NCBI RefSeq assembly: GCF_001747085.1
Contig: NZ_MDJD01000007.1
Coordinates: 248,001 to 312,000, forward strand
DNA from: Flavivirga aquatica
GTDB taxonomy: Bacteria; Bacteroidota; Bacteroidia; Flavobacteriales; Flavobacteriaceae
Direction of reading: 5' to 3'
DNA: 64,000 nucleotides
A model generated the notes under the pieces. The model was not told the origin of the DNA, ran no database searches, and was given only the letters and a program-made list of their open reading frames with translations. The position numbers and the translations under genes are program-made. Shown here piece by piece: positions 54,303-61,100 of the stretch (within the stretch, counting starts at the first letter, position 1; the number at the start of each line of letters is the position of its first letter).

Positions 54303-54782
54303 TTAAATGCTAATAATAAATAATGGTTGACCAAACTCTACCGGCGTTTTATCTTTAACCAATATTTCTTTAATATTTCCTGATGCATCAGAATTAACTT
54401 GATTCATTAATTTTAAGGCTTCGATAGCGCATAAAAAATCACCTCGCTCAACAAAATCTCCAACCTCTAATTTTTTGGATTTTTCAACAGATGATTCTAA
54501 ACTAAATGTTCCAATAAATGGGGATCTTATTACAACTTGATTAAGGTTATTAATCTCTTCTGAAATCTCACTTAACTTTATATCTTTAGCTGCCTCTACT
54601 TTCATAGGTACTTTAAAATTTGAAACGCCCACATCGGAATTGGGAGCCAAAACCTTTATATTATTGGTATTATAACGTTTTGCTTTTATAGTGATTTTTG
54701 TGTCATCAAAATCCAATTTTAATTCGCTGGCTCCAAACTTAGCGACTGATGTTATTAAACTCTGAACTTCTTTTAAATTCAT
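54303..54782 (-). CDS. Biotin carboxyl carrier-like protein with variant ALKL motif
   Basis: A 159-residue AccB-type protein. The N-terminus (MNLKEVQSLITSVAKFGASELKLDFDDTKITIK) and the linker resemble acetyl-CoA carboxylase BCCP; the C-terminal biotinyl domain has VIRSPFIGTFSLESS, LEVGDFVERGDFLCAIEALKLMNQVNS and VEFGQPLFIIS. The biotin lysine (Lys124) is there, but the usual A-M-K-M reads A-L-K-L. It is encoded inside the polyketide cluster between a donor ACP and an acyltransferase, four bases ahead of the latter, suggesting a dedicated role in malonyl supply or another acyl-carrying job. Confidence 0.8.
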   Translation of the reverse strand: MNLKEVQSLITSVAKFGASELKLDFDDTKITIKAKRYNTNNIKVLAPNSDVGVSNFKVPMKVEAAKDIKLSEISEEINNLNQVVIRSPFIGTFSLESSVEKSKKLEVGDFVERGDFLCAIEALKLMNQVNSDASGNIKEILVKDKTPVEFGQPLFIISI

Positions 54783-54930
54783 AACTTGTACAATATTTTA
54801 AACGCTTTAAAAACCTTTTAGAAAAGCTCTTAAATTTTTTGAATTCTAATTACTCTTTTTTATTAGAATAGTTCTTCTTATTTAACTCTAAGTCAAAAAA
54901 GATTCCTAATAACTTTAGACTTTAACGACT

Positions 54931-55197
54931 TCAATTCATAAGCCAAATTGGCTGTTTTTTAATTTTTTCAAAAAACAAGTCTGTTAATTCTCCTATATTT
55001 GAAGCTGAATGAAATTCAAATCGATCAACATCAATTCTCAAATCTTCAATAGTCTTTTCGATTAATTCGGCTCTATCAACAGAATTGGCACCAAGCAGAC
55101 ATAGTTTAGAATCGTAATTAATATCTTTTAACTCTATTTCCCGAAGAATTACTTTCAAATTATTAGCTATTAAATTGAAAATTGTCTTTAAATCCAT
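54931..55197 (-). CDS. Free-standing acyl carrier protein, beta-branching donor type
   Basis: An 88-residue ACP. The phosphopantetheine serine is in LCLLGANSVDRAELIEKTIEDL near residue 39. The GANSVDR form (not GxDS) together with HSASNIGELTDLFFEKI is what I remember for donor ACPs of HMG-CoA-synthase cassettes (AcpK, TaB/TaE, MupG type), which carry acetyl or malonyl units for beta-branching. No HMG synthase, decarboxylating KS or enoyl-CoA hydratase is in the window, but the cluster continues beyond it. It sits between the two acyltransferase genes, as such ACPs do in pks-type clusters. Confidence 0.75.
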   Translation of the reverse strand: MDLKTIFNLIANNLKVILREIELKDINYDSKLCLLGANSVDRAELIEKTIEDLRIDVDRFEFHSASNIGELTDLFFEKIKKQPIWLMN

Positions 55198-55391
55198 ATG
55201 TTATATTTTTTAAGGATTAATATCTATAATTTATTGTAATGCATAATACATCTGAAAATTTTTAGAAACCAGAAACCATAAGCATCTCAAAATTCCTTGT
55301 TCCCAAGCTAGTTAATAGAGTCTCTCTTAGATCAATTTTTTCATTTTTATCCAAGAACTCTTTTACAACCTAAGCTTTTATCTATGATGTT

Positions 55392-56255
55392 TTATGCAAT
55401 TTCATTTTCAATAATTGGAGTACAGTTTTCTCTAATTTCAGAAACCATTTTTGAAAGAATTTCACTTCTTACCTCTTCAAAATCATTAACGCCTTGTCCC
55501 ATTAAATACCGTATGGTATCTGTCCAATTAACGGAATTATTAATTTGCTGACTCAATAATACTGGTATCTGCCCATTTTCATAAGGTACTCCCGTAACAT
55601 TAGAAATAACTGGAGACTTCAATGTAGAGAATTCGAAATCTTCTAAAAATAATGAAAAATCATCTGCTGCTTGTTTCATATATCTCGAATGAAAAGGAGA
55701 AGTAACAAATAAAGGGATAATAAAAACTCCTTGATTATCAAAATCCTTTATCAAATTATCAACAACATCTTTAGGTCCAGAAATCACTGTTTGACTAGGC
55801 GTATTAAAATTGGCAATATCTATGCTACCATAATCGCCTTCATTTAACTTGTTTTTTAACTCATCAATATTTAATCCTAAAACGGCTGCCATTGATCCTG
55901 TTACTGCATTTGCCATTAATTCACCCCGTTTTTGAACTAATCTAAGTCCCGTTTCAAAATCAAAAGCTCCAGCCGCAAGAAGTGCGTTATATTCACCTAA
56001 ACTATGGCCAATAAACCAATTGTTAGGAGAACTTGTTTTTTTTTGAATAAAAGTAAGCGCGTTAACTACATATAACGCTGGTTGTGTGAATTGAGTTTTC
56101 CCTAATTCCCTTCTTGGATCGTTCAAGCATAATTCTTCTAAATCGTATCCTAAAATAGTTGAAGCTAGTACAACTTCATTTTTAAAAGAATTAAACAAAT
56201 CTTTACCCATTCCTTTGTGTTGCGACCCCTGACCGGAGAACATTATTGTCTTCAT
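55392..56255 (-). CDS. Trans-acting malonyl-CoA:ACP acyltransferase
   Basis: A 287-residue stand-alone AT providing extender units to the AT-less synthase. Motifs: TIMFSGQGSQHKGMGKDLF at the N-terminus, FIGHSLGEYNALLAAGAFDF with nucleophile Ser85, LRLVQKRGELMANA, PSQTVISGPKDVVDNL and VTSPFHSRYM with His189. The GHSLGEYNAL and tail NDFEEV patterns fit the malonyl-specific PksC/PedD clade. It follows the ACP-AOS gene by 163 bp. Confidence 0.85.
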   Translation of the reverse strand: MKTIMFSGQGSQHKGMGKDLFNSFKNEVVLASTILGYDLEELCLNDPRRELGKTQFTQPALYVVNALTFIQKKTSSPNNWFIGHSLGEYNALLAAGAFDFETGLRLVQKRGELMANAVTGSMAAVLGLNIDELKNKLNEGDYGSIDIANFNTPSQTVISGPKDVVDNLIKDFDNQGVFIIPLFVTSPFHSRYMKQAADDFSLFLEDFEFSTLKSPVISNVTGVPYENGQIPVLLSQQINNSVNWTDTIRYLMGQGVNDFEEVRSEILSKMVSEIRENCTPIIENEIA

Positions 56256-56418
56256 ATTATTTGTGTTTATTCAAAAATTGTGTGTATTTATGTGTGTTAA
56301 TTTGCATTTAGATAACTCCATAAAGTTCGTACTTAAAAATAAATTTTTGAAGTACGTTAATTACCTAATGTTTTAAAACAATCCTAAATTTTATACATGG
56401 TTATAGTGTTATAGTCTT

Positions 56419-58146
56419 TTATTTATCGCTCATTACAACTTCACGCTCTACCTCCTTTTGGTCAATACTACATCCAAACTTTTCTGCGGCTTCAATCACT
56501 AATTCTGCGGCTCGCTTAAGTTGTGCTTTTGTATGCTGTGAAGTTATAAAATGCCTAAGTCTTCCCGCACCTTTAGGAGCAGCAGGGTATACCAAAGTAG
56601 GGATATATACTCCTTTCTCTTTTAGATAATTAGAGACTTCAAGGGTTTTCTTTTCATCTCCAATAAGAACAGGCACAATCCAAGTTTCAGTATTAGTTAG
56701 TCTTATCTTACCCTTATAAAGTGATTTAAGATACTCTGAATTATCTATCAATTTTTTTCTTCTAATATCTCCATCCTTACCAGAAGCCAATCTCAAAGAC
56801 GTCAATACACCTCCTGCAATAGTTGCTGGCAATGATCCTGAAAACATGCGATTTCTTGCTGAATAATCAATATAATTGGAAATAGACTTTTTTGCTAATA
56901 GAAAACCTCCTGTTCCAGAAAAAGTTTTACTTAAAGTTCCTATAAACAAATCTACTTGATCCAAAACTCCTTGATCGGCTGAGGCTCCTCGACCATTTTT
57001 ACCTGTGAGTAAAACGGAATGTGCTTCATCCACAAAAACTTTAGCACCATATTTTTTTGAAACCCTAACGACTCCTTTAATGTCTCCATAATCCCCATCT
57101 GCACTAAAACAACCTTCTGTACATACAAGAATACGGTTTCTGCCATTGTCAATGCTTTTTAAAATATCTTCAAGGTCATCCAAGTTATTGTGCATAAAAA
57201 AATGGACATTTGCTTTAGAAAAAATAGCTCCATCTACCGAACTAGAATGACTATATGCATCTAATATTACGTGATCGCCTTCTCCCATATATCCAGAAAT
57301 GGTGCCAAAGCAAGCATTATATCCAGAACTAAATAAAGTTACAGCTGAATCCTTTTTTCCAAAAAAATCAACCAATTCTTTTTGCAATTCCTTGTGTAAT
57401 GATAGCATAGCTCCTCCAACTGGAGAAGCAGCTGTTCCCAAGCCATACTTATCTAAAGACTTTTTAGCCCCATCTATAACTTTAGGATCACTTGAATAAC
57501 CCAAATAGTCGTAATTAGAAAAATTTATTAATGATTTCCCTTCTTCGGTTGTAAAAATTGGTTTTATTTTAGAATTCTGATATAAAATTTTTGATTTATC
57601 TTTCTTTATGATACTTTGAAATTGTTCTATTTCTTCATCATCTCTACTACTTATTAATCCAAAAAAATTACCTAAACTCTCTTTTTCTTTAATGTTAGGG
57701 TTTTCAATTTTAATTGTTGATTTACTATAGTTTACATTAGAGTCATCTTCAATTTTATGAGCATTAACTTGAATATTTTTTGTAGTTTCATATATGAAAT
57801 TTGAAATTTCACGAATACTTGAAAGCTCCATCATTTCCTCAACCTCAATTTCTGTGAGAAATTTATTATTAATCCTCCTTAATAAACTAACCTGCCCCAT
57901 AGAATCAAGTCCATATTTATTTAATGCATAATCAATTTTTATTTCATCTTTCGGGATTTTTAACAGTTCGCAAATAATTTGAATTATTTCTTCTGTGATT
58001 TGTTTTTCAGAATATTCAATACCTGAAACTTTGTCTTCTGTAGTAGGTGTTTTTTTACTTTCTTGATTCTCTGAATTTTTTATTTTTCCTAATTCTCTTA
58101 AAAGAATTAATTTAAGAGCTTCTCTTTTATCTTCTTTTTGTGTCAT
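56419..58146 (-). CDS. ACP fused to PLP-dependent alpha-oxoamine synthase, predicted chain-releasing enzyme
   Basis: A 575-residue fusion. Residues 1-45 are a charged, helix-prone N-terminal extension; residues 50-120 an ACP with Ser82 in YGLDSMGQVSLL; residues about 200-565 an alpha-oxoamine synthase (2-amino-3-ketobutyrate/KAPA synthase fold). PLP landmarks: NYDYLGYSSDPKVIDGA, TLFSSGYNACFG, stacking His300 in DAYSHSSSVDG, Asp373 and His376 in VFVDEAHS, Schiff-base Lys407 in IGTLSKTFSGTGGF and the C-terminal PAAPKGAGRLRHFITSQHT. All catalytic residues seem intact. In PigH and SxtA such domains condense an ACP-bound acyl group with an amino acid, losing CO2. It starts 14 bp after the synthase whose last module lacks an ACP, so it likely completes and ends that module. 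Confidence 0.85.
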   Translation of the reverse strand: MTQKEDKREALKLILLRELGKIKNSENQESKKTPTTEDKVSGIEYSEKQITEEIIQIICELLKIPKDEIKIDYALNKYGLDSMGQVSLLRRINNKFLTEIEVEEMMELSSIREISNFIYETTKNIQVNAHKIEDDSNVNYSKSTIKIENPNIKEKESLGNFFGLISSRDDEEIEQFQSIIKKDKSKILYQNSKIKPIFTTEEGKSLINFSNYDYLGYSSDPKVIDGAKKSLDKYGLGTAASPVGGAMLSLHKELQKELVDFFGKKDSAVTLFSSGYNACFGTISGYMGEGDHVILDAYSHSSSVDGAIFSKANVHFFMHNNLDDLEDILKSIDNGRNRILVCTEGCFSADGDYGDIKGVVRVSKKYGAKVFVDEAHSVLLTGKNGRGASADQGVLDQVDLFIGTLSKTFSGTGGFLLAKKSISNYIDYSARNRMFSGSLPATIAGGVLTSLRLASGKDGDIRRKKLIDNSEYLKSLYKGKIRLTNTETWIVPVLIGDEKKTLEVSNYLKEKGVYIPTLVYPAAPKGAGRLRHFITSQHTKAQLKRAAELVIEAAEKFGCSIDQKEVEREVVMSDK

Positions 58147-58160
58147 TATTATGTATTGTT

Positions 58161-61100
58161 TTAAAAATTCTTAATAATCGAAATTATTTCCTTTAAAGAG
58201 TCTTCTGGGAGTTGATCTAAAATAGCATCTATGGAATCTGTAGAATCCATTTCTAATAGACTATTTACCATATTTTCTATATCATCATCAAACGCTTTAT
58301 CTAAGAGGTTTTCCTCTTTTGTGAAAGCCGTTATCAAACCCTCTATATCTTCGTCTGGAATTTCATTTATAAAAGCCTCTATAGAATCTAAAGAGTTATT
58401 TGAAATTAGTGCTTCAATCATATTTTCTAGTGTTTCTTCATTTGTTTTTTGATAAAGTAGGTTCTTTTCAAGTTTTTCTATATTCTGACCAAATAAGACA
58501 AGATTTCCTTCAACATTATTTTCAAGCACACGATCAAAAATAGCGACCCCTTCTTTAGAAGGTAAAGGCTTTAAACCAAACTGAGTAAACAAATATTCGA
58601 CAACCTCTTCTTTAGGGTACATTCCCCCATCAATCCATAATGGCCAATTAATACTATAGGAGTTACCGGATCTTTCACCTTTATCTTTCATCTCATTCCT
58701 GAATTTGACAAAATTATCCAAGTAGGCGTTTCCAGCTGAATAAGCAGATTGACCTGCATTACCGAATACTCCTGAAACTGATGAAAACAACATAAAGAAA
58801 TCCAGAGATATATTTTTTGTAGCTTTATCAAGGTTCTTTGCTCCTTGAATCTTTGCATGAAGTACCTGCTCTACTTCAATTGGCATTTTATTGATAATTA
58901 GACTATCACTATTTATACCAGCACTATGAATAATGCCATCCAACTTTCCATGAGTTTTAATAATATTTTTAATAACTCTTGTAACAGATGTGCTATCTGT
59001 TACATCACAAGAAATATATTCTGAATTAGGAATACTTTTTAAAAGAAACTTTTTATCGTTTGAAAGTTCACTTCTTCCAGTCAAAATGAGTTTGGTATTC
59101 TTTGTTTTACTTATATGTTCTGCAAAAACAAAGCCTAATCCTCCTGCTCCACCAGTAATAAAATATATGCCTCCTTCCTTTATCTTAATGCCTGAAGGGT
59201 CTAAACTTGTAATTGGCTTAAAACACTTCTCCTCTCTAACATTATTTTTATAACGAATGTCTATGTATTCAGTCTGATTTTCAGATTTTAAGACATCAAC
59301 TAACTTATCTATTGATTTGATAGATAGACTATCTACTCCTATCATTCTTCCGATAATCTTTTGGCTTTCTCTTTCTGCCGTTTTAAGCAGACCTGATACA
59401 AAACCATATTTTACAAAATCTTTATTATTATAAATAATGGTAATATCCTTAAAAACATTATTCTTAATTATTTTTTTAATCTTTTGAAATATCTCATTAA
59501 AATAATCAACCTCAACATGGTGTTTTAAAGATTCAGCTTCTAATCCTGATTTTTCTTTTAATATCTTGGATAGCTCCTCTGAGCCTCCTGCTAGCAAAAC
59601 TAATTTTGATTCTTGATTGATTTTACTGTTTTTTATTTCTGGATCACATGTTTGCCAATAATCGGTATAATAATGTGTTTTAGTAGTATTTTCGATTAAT
59701 TGAGGTTTCTTCTCAATATTAGGCTTTCCTACAACAGGCAATATTATAAAACTTCTAAAGCTTAATAAAACATCTCCTTTATCGGATAACAAATCAATAT
59801 CATAGCTAGAAGTATTAACTTTCCTTTTACCACTATCTTTTTTACGAACAATACACCAACAAGTATCTAAAACATTTCCATAGATATTCACTTCTTTAAC
59901 ACTAAAAGGTACTGCAAGGTCTGAATTATCTTTTATTCCCATCTCCAATATGATGCATGTCTGCAAAGCAGTATCCATAATTCCTGGTTGCAAAACGTAA
60001 TTATTTTGGCGGGGTAAGTTAATTTTTGATAAAGCAACTGTATCACTATACCAAAGTTTTTCTATTCCTTGAAAGCTTGATCCATAATCAAGTCCAATTT
60101 TTCTAAAAATATTATAACATTCAGAACCTTCCTTTTCATTAAATAACAGATTCTTAATCTCTTCTATATTTATCAATTCAGGAGAAACTAGAACTCTTGT
60201 ACTAAGAACGCCTTGCCCGCAAATAGTACGATCTTCTTTAGTATTTTTTAAAACGGTATAGGTTATTTCACTATCTCCTTCTTCAGATAAACTAATTTCT
60301 ATGGATTCCGGTTTTCCATTTACAGATATAGGGTTTGTCCAAATAATATCTTTTATCTGAGTAATGTCTGTTTCCTTACTTAAACACCCTGCTTCTCTGG
60401 CTAACTCTAAATAAGCAACTCCTGGTAACATTTTTTCACCTCCAACTTTATGATCTGTTAAAAATGATTCTAAACCGGTATACTTACTAGTAAAAAATTG
60501 CTTATTAAATTTAGAATTATTGAAGTGTAATAGCGGGTGTAGATAGTTGGTTGAATTTGATATAACAGGCTTATTTTCATCTAACTTTGGAATCCAATAC
60601 CCAACTTTTTTAAATGGATACGTTGGTAAACTGATCTTATCTGGGCTATTTTCTTTATCATAAAGCGAATGCCAATCAATTGTTATACCTCTAACCCATA
60701 ATTGAGTAAGTGATTTTGGTTGCCTTTCAGATAACACTGTTTTTATATATAGATCAAGCGCTTTCCCTTCTAATAAAAGATCGGAATTTTCATCTTCTAC
60801 ATTACCGACAAACAAATTGGATAGTATTCCAGAACTATAGGATATTAATCGATCTTTTAATTCTGTTAAATTATTAGCAACAAAAGCCAATCGCTCTTCC
60901 ATGGGTTCTCTACCAACTTGTAATGTATAGGCTAGATCATAGATATTGGTTTCCTGGTGGTTATCCAAATAAGATTGTAAATTGATCACCAGTTCCTGTA
61001 ATCTATCTTTGTTTTTTGCTGACAATACTATAGCTGCAGCATCCTTACTCTGGTAAGCCTGTCTTTCTTTAGGAACGTATTCTTCTATAATAAGATGGGC

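Noticed and set aside
55262-55369. A 35-codon stop-free minus-strand frame between the donor ACP and the malonyl AT genes, reading VVKEFLDKNEKIDLRETLL...
   Set aside because: It has no proper start codon and no recognised family. It could be a relic of a cluster gene, but its length is within what chance allows.
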